64,000 nucleotides of DNA, taken from the NCBI GenBank assembly GCA_028289455.1, contig JANQPN010000007.1, positions 1 through 64,000 of the forward strand, written 5' to 3'. The position numbers and the translations under genes were made by a program. Below are positions 18,037 to 26,072 of this stretch, in pieces. The stretch is from Wenzhouxiangellaceae bacterium. Its GTDB lineage: Bacteria; Pseudomonadota; Gammaproteobacteria; Xanthomonadales; Wenzhouxiangellaceae. The notes below the pieces were generated by a model that made no database searches, was not told the DNA's origin, and saw only the letters and a list, made by a program, of their open reading frames with translations. How positions within the stretch are numbered: the stretch's first letter is position 1; each line of letters opens with the position of its first letter.

Positions 18037-19527
18037 TTAACGTTGTAATTTACTTTGTACGTAATTGGTCAGTTTGCCCAGCCGCAATGATTCCACGCCT
18101 GCTTTGATCTGGTCAGCAACAGCTGTCTGATCTATTCCGCGTGCAATCATGTCCTGAATTGAAACTTTGTCATAGCCGATGGTGGCAGCCACCTGCTCAA
18201 GACTTGGATACAGTTTGCCACCCAGCTTAACCTTACCGCCTTCTTGAATAGCAGCCTGCACCCTGGAACCATCCGATTGGCTCAAACTGATTTCTGCGCC
18301 TACCGGTAATATCCCCTGCCTGACCAGCTCTTCAGTATCAACAGCAAATAGGAAAGCGATATCCTCCAATGATTCCGGCTTGCCGAATAATGGCTCGGAC
18401 ATTGGTTCATCCGGCGATGCGCCCAAAAATGTAGTGGTCGGGGTGCTCCAGTCACATTGTTCGGCATACCGGTCCACCTGTGCCTTGGCAGCCTGTACCT
18501 GCGCATCATCATCCTGATAATGGCTCAAGCTGGTCAGACCGTCACGTAACAGACGCAGCCCTTCGGTATAGGTCGGAATACCCCTCTCAACGGCCTGCAA
18601 CAGCAAACCGCGTGCTTCCGCACGGACAGCATCACGATCAGCATCGGCGTCTTTACTGGCCTGCAGCAATATGTGCCAGGCACGAATGACCGGGCCATCC
18701 GCCATCCAGTCAATCCAGTTGGCCAGGTTCCTGGTCCAATCGTGCAATCGGTTCAGGTCGCGGATTTTGAGCAGAAAATAGCCGCCGACTGCAGCTGCGC
18801 TAGGGTCTCTGATCTTGCCATACAACAGTGACTCGGCCAAACCCGCATTATCCATCTGTCTGGCCCTGTCGACCGATCCGGAACTGAGCATGGACAACAT
18901 TGAATCGGCCGGTGGGTTGGCCGTAGCAACTGTTACATCCAAAGGATGCACTTCGCCTTCCGGGCCAACTGCAGGACGAATCAGAATCCGCAGATTCTGA
19001 GCACCGGGCAAGGCCACCAGTTTCCAGGCAACTGAAGGGCCACCTACCTGCAGGAACTGCGGGCCGCCAAAACTGGCCAGATCATAACTGACACCATCCT
19101 CACTCCAGTGACAATCAGCCTGAAAATCTGTCGTTGTAGTCTGCCAGCCATTATTGTCTTTTCGCCATAACCGCAACCAGGCACCGTGAAAGCGCTGTGC
19201 ATTTAAAGATTGTAACGGCGCCACCGTCATGTTTTTGGTCAGATACGCCCAGGCCTGAAATTGATCGGGGCTCAAACCCTCGGTATCCAGTACTGCGCTG
19301 GCAGTTTCACCGGCTGTTACCTGCAGTGCTTTTTGCAGCTTGTGGCCGGAAGGCAGTTCTGCCTGCACCACATAGAATCCCGGCTCCACATTAATTTCAG
19401 TATTCCCGCCCAGCGTGGTCCAACGGTTGTGTACCGGGTCCATCGAAGCATTCAGCACCTCAACATGCACCGGCACATCCCTCACATTGGGAAAGTTGCT
19501 GGGTATTTCGACGCGAATCCGGTTCAT
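18037..19527 (-). CDS. Unrecognised middle protein of the caspase-MBL operon
   Basis: A 496-aa protein without signal peptide or membrane span. I do not recognise it as a whole. Residues about 1-85 look like a small beta-sandwich (NVEPGFYVVQAELPSGHKL), similar in pattern to the C-terminus of the upstream caspase. The centre (about 185-340) is helical. Near the C-terminus, SRVQAAIQEGGKVKLGGKLY followed by PSLEQVAATIG resembles the first half of a RAMA-type domain, and IAFLFAVDTEELVRQGIL and VSIQDMIARGID look like short helical modules. Its ATG overlaps the caspase stop by 4 nt (ATGA), so stoichiometric co-translation is likely. It may be an adaptor or sensor between protease and MBL protein; that is inference. 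Confidence 0.8.
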   Translation of the reverse strand: MNRIRVEIPSNFPNVRDVPVHVEVLNASMDPVHNRWTTLGGNTEINVEPGFYVVQAELPSGHKLQKALQVTAGETASAVLDTEGLSPDQFQAWAYLTKNMTVAPLQSLNAQRFHGAWLRLWRKDNNGWQTTTTDFQADCHWSEDGVSYDLASFGGPQFLQVGGPSVAWKLVALPGAQNLRILIRPAVGPEGEVHPLDVTVATANPPADSMLSMLSSGSVDRARQMDNAGLAESLLYGKIRDPSAAAVGGYFLLKIRDLNRLHDWTRNLANWIDWMADGPVIRAWHILLQASKDADADRDAVRAEARGLLLQAVERGIPTYTEGLRLLRDGLTSLSHYQDDDAQVQAAKAQVDRYAEQCDWSTPTTTFLGASPDEPMSEPLFGKPESLEDIAFLFAVDTEELVRQGILPVGAEISLSQSDGSRVQAAIQEGGKVKLGGKLYPSLEQVAATIGYDKVSIQDMIARGIDQTAVADQIKAGVESLRLGKLTNYVQSKLQR

Positions 19528-20654
19528 GGCGCACAATCCAAATTGATATTTTCCAATGGTGGTGCGATAGGTATCAAACTCGATGCCGGCTTAAATCCGG
19601 ACGCTGAGAACTCTGCCGCCACCTGGTAGATACCCGCTTCCATATCCAGCTGCCAGGCCGAACCGTTGGACGGATGTACTGTCTCCATGCCTTCCGGCAG
19701 CAGCGTACAGCGTAATTGCGCATGCGCATTGGCTTCATCAGGCTGACACTCCACTGTCAGACGCACCTGCGGGTTGGGTGTTTCCAGCAACGTTCTGGAA
19801 TCGCTTATTTCACTGGTGCAGCGCTGCGGGAAACGCTGATCTTCCTTAATCAGGCCCAATACTTCATAAATTCGGGCAGACACCTGACTGCTTTCCACCT
19901 GCCAGCTGCCGTCCACTCTGGTGGCCACACCACCACTGAGTGCTCTTCGTAATGCCTGGGTAAAATAGGAGGCCTGCCTGGGTTCGCCGTGCGCAGCTTC
20001 ATTTTTCGCTGCGGCCTTCATGGTCAGGTTAAACAGACAGTCAGCACTGTTGGCCAAATCCACTATATCCAGCGGCGGCACACTGATCGCCTGCCTGAGC
20101 ATGCTGGAAGTGACCTTGCGGCAGGCATCCACAAAAAAGCACTGGGTGTTGGCTTTGACTGAATGAAACGCACGCCGGGTCGAATCAAACGCAAACGCAC
20201 CCAACCAGGGATTGTTGGGAAACTCACCAAAATCTTCGGCCAGGAGATAGTGCTCTGACTTTTCCACGCCATGGCCGCTGAAGAAAAACACAGCAATATC
20301 ATCTTCGTGCACATCACAACGGGCTTTCCATTCATCATAGGCCAGTCGGATATTATTGATGGTAGCGGGTTTGAAGGTGCTGCCCGGCGCACCCACTTCT
20401 TCATCTGCCGCTGCTGGTGAAATCAGCAAGTCGACTGTTGCCACCGGTGCCTTCCAGTTATCTGCAGTTTGTTTCAGCCAATCAGCCATGGCCAGCGCAG
20501 ACCGGGGAGGTGATGTCAGCTGCTTCAGAATGCCGATCTGTTCGATTACCTGATCTCTTTCTTCTGCTCCGCCGGGCATATGCCGGTAGTGACCCACGCC
20601 TATGACCAGTGCATGCGTCTTTGGACCATCTACATTCCTGTCAAAATAGAGCAT
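19524..20654 (-). CDS. Caspase-fold cysteine protease (peptidase C14 family)
   Basis: A 376-aa protein. The caspase core is plain: first strand THALVIGVGHYRHMPG (13-28), the catalytic His128 in VFFFSGHGVEKSEHYLL, and the catalytic Cys178 in CFFVDACRKV. After the protease domain (to about 285) comes a beta-sandwich-like tail with WQLDMEAGIYQVAAEFSASG. No signal peptide or transmembrane helix is seen, so it is cytoplasmic. It leads an operon with an unknown protein (4-nt overlap) and a ComEC-type MBL protein. Bacterial caspase homologues are frequent in defence and programmed-death modules, where they are activated by a sensor and cut a partner. The sensor and target here are unknown. Confidence 0.93.
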   Translation of the reverse strand: MLYFDRNVDGPKTHALVIGVGHYRHMPGGAEERDQVIEQIGILKQLTSPPRSALAMADWLKQTADNWKAPVATVDLLISPAAADEEVGAPGSTFKPATINNIRLAYDEWKARCDVHEDDIAVFFFSGHGVEKSEHYLLAEDFGEFPNNPWLGAFAFDSTRRAFHSVKANTQCFFVDACRKVTSSMLRQAISVPPLDIVDLANSADCLFNLTMKAAAKNEAAHGEPRQASYFTQALRRALSGGVATRVDGSWQVESSQVSARIYEVLGLIKEDQRFPQRCTSEISDSRTLLETPNPQVRLTVECQPDEANAHAQLRCTLLPEGMETVHPSNGSAWQLDMEAGIYQVAAEFSASGFKPASSLIPIAPPLENINLDCAP

Positions 20655-20862
20655 TCTTGCTGCTGCAGTATCTGCTATAGATATCTTACACCCTTACTAC
20701 GGATATCACTTTACAGTCTATAGTGTGGGTAGGCGACTGAACATCTCATTGCACAACATACAGCTGACAGCACTTGCTACACTAGCTGCTTAATCATCCA
20801 TAGATTAGTACCGTATCCAGTTCTTATATTATTTATCCGGCTGATTGCCCGCTAACGACTTA

Positions 20863-21591
20863 ATGAAAAATATTCTATTGCTGCAACTGCGCCCTGAAGA
20901 CCTGGTTTCCGACAGTGAGTTTGAAGCTTTTCTACGGGTTGGTGACATTCCCCGGCAGCGGGTCGAAAGAATTCGCATTGAAACCACCGGTATACCCGAC
21001 ATTGATCCGAGCGATTATCGTGCCATCATTGTCGGTGGCAGTCCTTTTGATATCAGCACGCCGGAACCGCTGAAAAGTGCGGAACAAAAAAAAGTCGAAG
21101 CAGATTTCCAAAAGCTGTTCGAAAGTGTGATTCCGGACGATATCCCTTTTCTCGGCGCCTGTTCAGGCAACGGGCTTTTGGGTAATTACCTCGGTACTAA
21201 AATTTCCCGGCAGTACGGCGAGCCGGTAGGTGGAGTAGACATCACAATAACCAGTGATGGTCGGAAGGACCCTTTACTGCGTGATCTGCCAACCACCTTT
21301 AAGGCCCTGGTCGGGCATAAGGAAGCCTGTGACACATTGCCATCCGGGGCCACACTGCTGGCTACTTCACGCGATTGTCCGGTACAGATGTTCCGGGTCG
21401 GCGAAAATATTTACGCTACTCAATTCCACCCTGAATCGGATGCCGGTGTATTTATTACCCGCATCAAAGCGTATAAGCACAATGGTTATTTTGCACCCGA
21501 GGATGCGCAAAAACTGATCGATAAAGTATCCCGGGTTGAAACACCTTTCGCCCACCAGGTTTTAAAAAACTTTACCGCCCGTTATTGCTGA
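20863..21591 (+). CDS. Class I glutamine amidotransferase-like protein
   Basis: A 242-aa protein of the GATase-1 fold. The nucleophile elbow is GACSGNG with Cys100, and the His189-Pro-Glu191 of the triad lies in YATQFHPESD, so a full Cys-His-Glu triad is present. The elbow lacks the usual Gln of GxCxGxQ (Gly instead), which may alter substrate choice. Such stand-alone domains often act as hydrolases on glutamine-like or gamma-glutamyl compounds. ATG 20863 begins the first conserved strand (MKNILLLQLRPEDL); a TTG 18 nt upstream is less likely. It is followed after 7 nt by a sulfotransferase-like gene and may be co-transcribed with it. Confidence 0.85.
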   Translation: MKNILLLQLRPEDLVSDSEFEAFLRVGDIPRQRVERIRIETTGIPDIDPSDYRAIIVGGSPFDISTPEPLKSAEQKKVEADFQKLFESVIPDDIPFLGACSGNGLLGNYLGTKISRQYGEPVGGVDITITSDGRKDPLLRDLPTTFKALVGHKEACDTLPSGATLLATSRDCPVQMFRVGENIYATQFHPESDAGVFITRIKAYKHNGYFAPEDAQKLIDKVSRVETPFAHQVLKNFTARYC

Positions 21592-21598
21592 CTCGGTG

Positions 21599-22270
21599 AT
21601 GCGCTCGCTGTTTATTATTGGCCTGCCGCGTTCGCTGTCGACACTGACATTCGAGCAAACGAGCCGGGCTTTGAAGCTGCGAGCCCCGGAATGGACCAGT
21701 GCCGGTGAACTGCTTAATCCTGATCGCTGGTTCGGGAATGATCAGGCAACCGGCAGCCCGAGTAAGTTTGCTCCACCTGAAAACCGGTTTCAGACCGAGC
21801 AGCTGCTCAGCTTCCTGTCGGACACCGTTAAACCGGAAGGCCATTGCTATAAAGACGTGGTGCAGCCGTTTGCCACTTCACAATGGCTGCTCAAGCACGC
21901 TCACTCAATCGCCATTATTCGGATTACCAGGTCTTTGGCAGACATAGCCTATGCCATGCAGCGTGCAGAATGGAATTACCCAGTCAATGCTGTTGCTCAG
22001 CCCCGGGGAGGCATGGATGATCTGCTCAATGGTTTACTTCGGGCACAAAATGCATTGCAGCAAGTGCCGGCCGTGGAGCTTTCCTATGATGAGTTGATCG
22101 CTGATCAATCAGTCTTAACTGCTGCGCTGCACAAACTGTATCCCGGAGAGAATATCGGAGACTGCCGATACATCACACCGGAATTCCGGCAACGCGCACA
22201 GCAGATACTTAAACGCCGTTGGACACAGCAATGGCAGACACTGAATGCGCGCCTGGCTGAGCTCGCATAG
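21599..22270 (+). CDS. Sulfotransferase-family P-loop protein
   Basis: A 223-aa protein beginning MRSLFIIGLPRSLSTLTF, the phosphosulfate-binding P-loop found at the N-terminus of sulfotransferases, with a later IAIIRITRSLADIAYAMQRA strand that matches the 3-prime-phosphate binding region. It is short for the family. It lies 7 nt after the amidotransferase gene on the same strand and converges with the TPR gene (4 nt between the stop codons). The sulfate acceptor is unknown. Alternative: a P-loop kinase-like protein, but the PRSLST motif favours a sulfotransferase. Confidence 0.75.
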   Translation: MRSLFIIGLPRSLSTLTFEQTSRALKLRAPEWTSAGELLNPDRWFGNDQATGSPSKFAPPENRFQTEQLLSFLSDTVKPEGHCYKDVVQPFATSQWLLKHAHSIAIIRITRSLADIAYAMQRAEWNYPVNAVAQPRGGMDDLLNGLLRAQNALQQVPAVELSYDELIADQSVLTAALHKLYPGENIGDCRYITPEFRQRAQQILKRRWTQQWQTLNARLAELA

Positions 22271-22274
22271 CCGG

Positions 22275-23939
22275 TTAACCCAGCGAGCGACTCACCTCAG
22301 CTGACAGCATATGGCTGACCCTGTCGATTACAGGCTGCCAGCTGCCCGGCACCTGCTGTCTGAATAAACGCACTGATGGGTACCACGGACTGTCCTCGCG
22401 TCCATATTGCCAGCGCCAGTCGCATGGTTCACCCAGCAACACCCAGGTGCTGACACCCAGGCAGCCGGCCAGATGCGCCATAGCCGTATCCACAGTAATT
22501 ATCAGGTCCATTTCACTGATTAATGCTGCTGTGTTCGCAAAACCATCAATTTCACTGGACAGATCAACCACGCCATGCCGGTTATTCCCGGCAATTTCCG
22601 CAGAACCTTGACCATACTGAAATGAAAACAGCTGGACACCACTAATCTGATTCAATGGCAGTAGCAGGTCCAGTGGACAGTCGCGGATCAAATGCATGTC
22701 ATGATGACGACTGCTGGCCCATACCAAACCGACCCGATATTGTGCAGTGTTGTATTGGGCTAATAGAGCCTGCATTCGCCGGCTTAGCGCGGGCGCATTC
22801 AGTATCGGCCCATCCATCATCAGCTCATGTTCCGAATCAATATTCAAGACATGCGGCAGACTCATCAACGGAACCTGGAAGTCAAACCCTTCAGCAACCT
22901 CCGGTGCGATAATCAACCGGTCAATCCAGCTGCAATGACGATAAAGCGCGGCACACTGTGGCGGAGCCTGTAGCCATAACTTCCCGCCCCGCTCCTTAAC
23001 TGCCCGGGTAAAACGCAGGAACTGCAGATTATCTCCCAGCCCCTGCTCAACCCATACCATCACCGATTCACCTGAGAGCTGCTGGCCTTGCCAAACCGGT
23101 GCGTAATACCCATCGCGCTGTGGAATTTTTCCAGACTGGCCAAATCGCCACTCGAAAGAGGCCCAACCCTGCTTCCAGCGACCCAGTTTCAATAACTCGG
23201 TTGCCAGGTTTCCATGTGATGCAGCATTTCCGGGCTCACAGCAGATTGCTTTCCGGTACATTTCAACAGCACGCTCCGCATCACCGGCATCACTGCACGC
23301 CCGCCCCAGGTTATGCCAGGCGATATGCCAGTCAGGCTGAAACTGTGCTGCTTTTTCAAAACTATCAATGGCCGCATCGGGCCGACCCAGGCAGTGCAAT
23401 ATATGCCCCAGTGTGTTGTGCAGCGCTGCATCCCCGTTCATCTGTTTAACAGCCATTCGTGCATAAGACAGCGCTTGTGCATACTCTCCCCGGTCAGTCA
23501 GCAGCCTGGCCAGTTTAGAGTTCGCCGGGCCGGAAGCCGGCTTGAGCTCTAAGGTTCGGCGCAAAGCCTGTTCAGCGGATGTACTTTCACCCAGCCGCTC
23601 AAATACACCGGCCGCAGTAAACTGACATTCAACGGAATCGGGAAAGCGTTCAATCGCAGACCTTGCTGCTGCTGCTGCCTTGTTTGTATCACCCAGTCCC
23701 AGTATTACCTGTATGTAGTCGGATAAGACTTCCGGCTGGTCCGTGTCGATACTCAGCGACGTCGCGTAAGCTGCAGCGGAATCCTGCAATCGACCGGCCA
23801 GCGCAAGTGCGTGCCCATTGACGGCGTAGGCAACGGCATCAGCGGTGTTCTCAGCCAATGCTGCAGTCACCGAATCCAGTATCATCGATCTTCTATGCGA
23901 CGATAATCCTTTGCACAATTCAGCATATTCAGCGTTCAT
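22275..23939 (-). CDS. TPR protein with C-terminal GT9/GT41-like glycosyltransferase domain
   Basis: A 554-aa protein. Residues about 30-260 form about six or seven tetratricopeptide repeats (for example AVEMYRKAICCEPGNAASHG). After a linker (KQGWASFEWRF) the C-terminal half carries a heptosyltransferase-like fold with SVMVWVEQGLGDNLQFLRF, YRVGLVWASSRHHDMHLIRD and the nucleotide-sugar region MDLIITVDTAMAHLAGCLGV. This TPR plus GT arrangement is common in proteobacteria that glycosylate proteins or surface glycans. No signal peptide is present. It lies 90 nt downstream of the 104-aa orphan. The acceptor is not deducible. Confidence 0.88.
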   Translation of the reverse strand: MNAEYAELCKGLSSHRRSMILDSVTAALAENTADAVAYAVNGHALALAGRLQDSAAAYATSLSIDTDQPEVLSDYIQVILGLGDTNKAAAAARSAIERFPDSVECQFTAAGVFERLGESTSAEQALRRTLELKPASGPANSKLARLLTDRGEYAQALSYARMAVKQMNGDAALHNTLGHILHCLGRPDAAIDSFEKAAQFQPDWHIAWHNLGRACSDAGDAERAVEMYRKAICCEPGNAASHGNLATELLKLGRWKQGWASFEWRFGQSGKIPQRDGYYAPVWQGQQLSGESVMVWVEQGLGDNLQFLRFTRAVKERGGKLWLQAPPQCAALYRHCSWIDRLIIAPEVAEGFDFQVPLMSLPHVLNIDSEHELMMDGPILNAPALSRRMQALLAQYNTAQYRVGLVWASSRHHDMHLIRDCPLDLLLPLNQISGVQLFSFQYGQGSAEIAGNNRHGVVDLSSEIDGFANTAALISEMDLIITVDTAMAHLAGCLGVSTWVLLGEPCDWRWQYGREDSPWYPSVRLFRQQVPGSWQPVIDRVSHMLSAEVSRSLG

Positions 23940-24029
23940 GATGACAACCTGGCTTATGCTTCAAGAACAGGCCGCTGCACAACCCGGTGAGCCGGACCAT
24001 TCACAGCGGCCTGCAGGACTGCTTAAAGC

Positions 24030-24344
24030 TTATGATTTTTCAAACACAAACGTCGTCGGTCCATTCGGCCCTGCCGGAAAGGCCATCCAGAACATACACA
24101 GCGCATCAGGTGAATTTACCGTAACCGGCGCTGCGCGGTATGAACCGTTAACATAGCCCAGCTGGACCGTGTAAGGCGGATTACCAGCCGCTGTGACGTC
24201 AATATCGGTATACCCCTGAGCTGGTACCTGACTGGAAATAGTGGTGCCGTTGTCACCGGTCACACTGTACGCGATGTCACGGAAATTAAATTCCACCAGT
24301 TTGTCGTTGGTCACCTGGCCGTCTGCAATATTGGTAATAATCAT
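24030..24344 (-). CDS. Unrecognised small beta-rich protein (104 aa)
   Basis: An unrecognised protein of 104 residues beginning MIITNIADGQVTNDKLVEFN, rich in T, V, N, G and P with alternating hydrophobic residues, which suggests an all-beta fold. It has a hydrophobic run CMFWMAFPAGPNG near the C-terminus, one cysteine, and no signal peptide. AAAAGGGAGA just before ATG 24344 is a good ribosome binding site, so translation is well supported. It sits between the DUF3667 gene and the TPR-glycosyltransferase gene on the same strand, after an unusually long gene-free leader. It could be a structural or carrier protein modified by the neighbouring oxygenases or glycosyltransferase; this is speculation. 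Confidence 0.72.
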   Translation of the reverse strand: MIITNIADGQVTNDKLVEFNFRDIAYSVTGDNGTTISSQVPAQGYTDIDVTAAGNPPYTVQLGYVNGSYRAAPVTVNSPDALCMFWMAFPAGPNGPTTFVFEKS

Positions 24345-24647
24345 AGAGATCTCCCTTTTATGTAAGCACAGAGCACCTGGCTCTGCTCATCCTCGGCTGA
24401 TTACACATCAGCGCTTCCCTGAACTTAGCGAATCGTATCTACGATGGTGGGGTGTCAGCAGTCATGAAGACACAAAGCATTGCCTCTCATACGAGATATG
24501 CTGGTTTGATGAATCACATACTCATCAGCAACGCCGCTGCGCATTGATGAGACTGCACGGATTCCCCCTGTTTCCCCTAAGTTATTTCAGTATAGGCGAA
24601 TAATCTCAATTTTACCAAGTGAATTTCAGCTGCCCGTCAAAACAGTA
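24345..24647 (-). promoter_or_regulatory. Gene-free leader with a possible promoter for the 104-aa gene
   Basis: This 303-nt stretch has no convincing gene. Near its distal end, on the minus strand, TTGGTA and TATACT lie 18 nt apart (about 24590-24620), a fair sigma-70-like promoter that would give an mRNA leader of more than 200 nt ahead of the 104-aa protein. I see no riboswitch class that I recognise. Confidence 0.35.
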
Positions 24648-25355
24648 TCAGGCGCCGATTCGCCCATCCAGGAAATTTGCCAGAGCTATCGCTCCACCCA
24701 GCATCGGCATAAACAAAATCAGCAGCCCTGTCAGCTTAAAAATAGTTTTAGACCAGCTGTCAGGATAGGTTGTGCGTAACGCCATTGCACAATACACCAG
24801 CATGCTGATCAGCAAAATAAACTGCACCACGGCTACTGCCGTATACCGGTCAGCGGCTGATTCAATCGGCAGCATAACCGCCAGAATGATAAATATTGCA
24901 CTGAACAGATAAACCGTAAATACCAGGTGCGCCAAGTAATAGGGCTTGCGGTAAAAAACCTTCAACAGCAACGCAAACAACGGCAATAACAAAAACATTG
25001 CCTGCGAATAGGCATCCAGGGGTATGCCATCTGCAGAAGCGGAAACATTGCCTTCAGGCTGCAATGACAATACAAAAAAGAACGCCAGACTGATCACCAG
25101 ATATAGACGCACCGGTGAGGTATAAGCTGTTCGCCGGCCGCTGATATACTCTCTGCTCAGCAGGCCCGGTCGGGTGAGCAGCATACGCAGGGAAGTCAGC
25201 ATTCTGCCGTCAACGTCGAACAGATCAACCAGCATTTCCCTGGCAATTTGATACCAGGCGCGGTTGATTGTTTTTACCGACTGACCGCAATGCCAGCAAT
25301 AGGCCGCCTGCTCAGTCAGGCTGCTGCCACAATTGGTGCAAACTGCTGCAGGCAT
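24648..25355 (-). CDS. DUF3667 zinc-ribbon membrane protein
   Basis: A 235-aa membrane protein. It starts with a zinc ribbon (CTNCGSSLTEQAAYCWHCGQ, residues 6-25), continues with the conserved REMLVDLFDVDGRMLTSLRM and TRPGLLSREYISGRRTAYTSP (PxxLxxxYxxGxR), and then has about five hydrophobic spans. That is the DUF3667 layout. Its role is unknown; members often lie in lipid or envelope contexts. It follows the PKHD-type hydroxylase gene after 12 nt and is likely in one transcript with both oxygenases. Confidence 0.88.
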   Translation of the reverse strand: MPAAVCTNCGSSLTEQAAYCWHCGQSVKTINRAWYQIAREMLVDLFDVDGRMLTSLRMLLTRPGLLSREYISGRRTAYTSPVRLYLVISLAFFFVLSLQPEGNVSASADGIPLDAYSQAMFLLLPLFALLLKVFYRKPYYLAHLVFTVYLFSAIFIILAVMLPIESAADRYTAVAVVQFILLISMLVYCAMALRTTYPDSWSKTIFKLTGLLILFMPMLGGAIALANFLDGRIGA

Positions 25356-25367
25356 TGCCTGGATCGC

Positions 25368-26042
25368 TTAAGTCTCGGACCACATGCGCAGCAGATTGGC
25401 GTAAATTTTATTGGCGCGCCGCTCCGCTTTGCTCTGCGGCGCCTGATCCTGCACCCAGCGGGTCAGCTGCGCAAGCTCGCCGATCAACTCACGCTGCATC
25501 GGATTATTGATCATACTTTCAATGCTGGTCACAGCACCCAGACGCTCACCTGAAGTAACGGTATTTACCCGATGCATGGTGCAGGCATCATAAATCACTG
25601 CATGTCCCAGCGGCAGTTTGATGCTGACTGCCCGTTCGCTGTCGCAGTCGACCACCAGCTCTCCGCCGGCATAACTGTCCGGCTCGCTTAAAAACAGCGT
25701 CATCGACAAATCGCCGCGCACCATCGGATTACCGGGCAGGATGGAATGGTCGGTATGATCGCGGTAATACATATTTTCCCGGTACAGGTTAAAAGTAACC
25801 GGCCTGACCTTGCGTGGCGCCGCTAGTGTTCGGAACTGCGCATTGGCGGCCAGTGTTTTCTGAATAATCAGTTGTGCCTGGCGGCAGTTTTCATCCTCTG
25901 TATCTGCCTGCAGGTTATTTTTCTGGTAATCAGAACCTGCGCCTGCGGATAACTTTCCATCTTCAAACCGGGCTTTGGACAGTAATTGCCTGACAGCCTG
26001 CGCCTGCTGAGCAGTTAACAGATTAGGTATAAAAAACATCAT
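25368..26042 (-). CDS. PKHD-type Fe(II)/2-oxoglutarate hydroxylase (PiuC/YbiX type)
   Basis: A 224-aa oxygenase. The iron-binding triad is H96-x-D98 in YRDHTDHSILPG and H157 in DACTMHRV, with the 2-oxoglutarate-binding Arg167 in SGERLGAVTS. Length and the C-terminal helical tail match the YbiX/PiuC family, which is often iron-regulated and linked to siderophore or peptide handling in other bacteria. No TonB receptor is adjacent here. It is 30 nt downstream of a second, different 2OG oxygenase and 12 nt upstream of the DUF3667 gene, so three genes likely form one operon. Confidence 0.93.
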   Translation of the reverse strand: MMFFIPNLLTAQQAQAVRQLLSKARFEDGKLSAGAGSDYQKNNLQADTEDENCRQAQLIIQKTLAANAQFRTLAAPRKVRPVTFNLYRENMYYRDHTDHSILPGNPMVRGDLSMTLFLSEPDSYAGGELVVDCDSERAVSIKLPLGHAVIYDACTMHRVNTVTSGERLGAVTSIESMINNPMQRELIGELAQLTRWVQDQAPQSKAERRANKIYANLLRMWSET

Positions 26043-26072
26043 AACGAGATACTCTGATTAGAACCGGCCATG

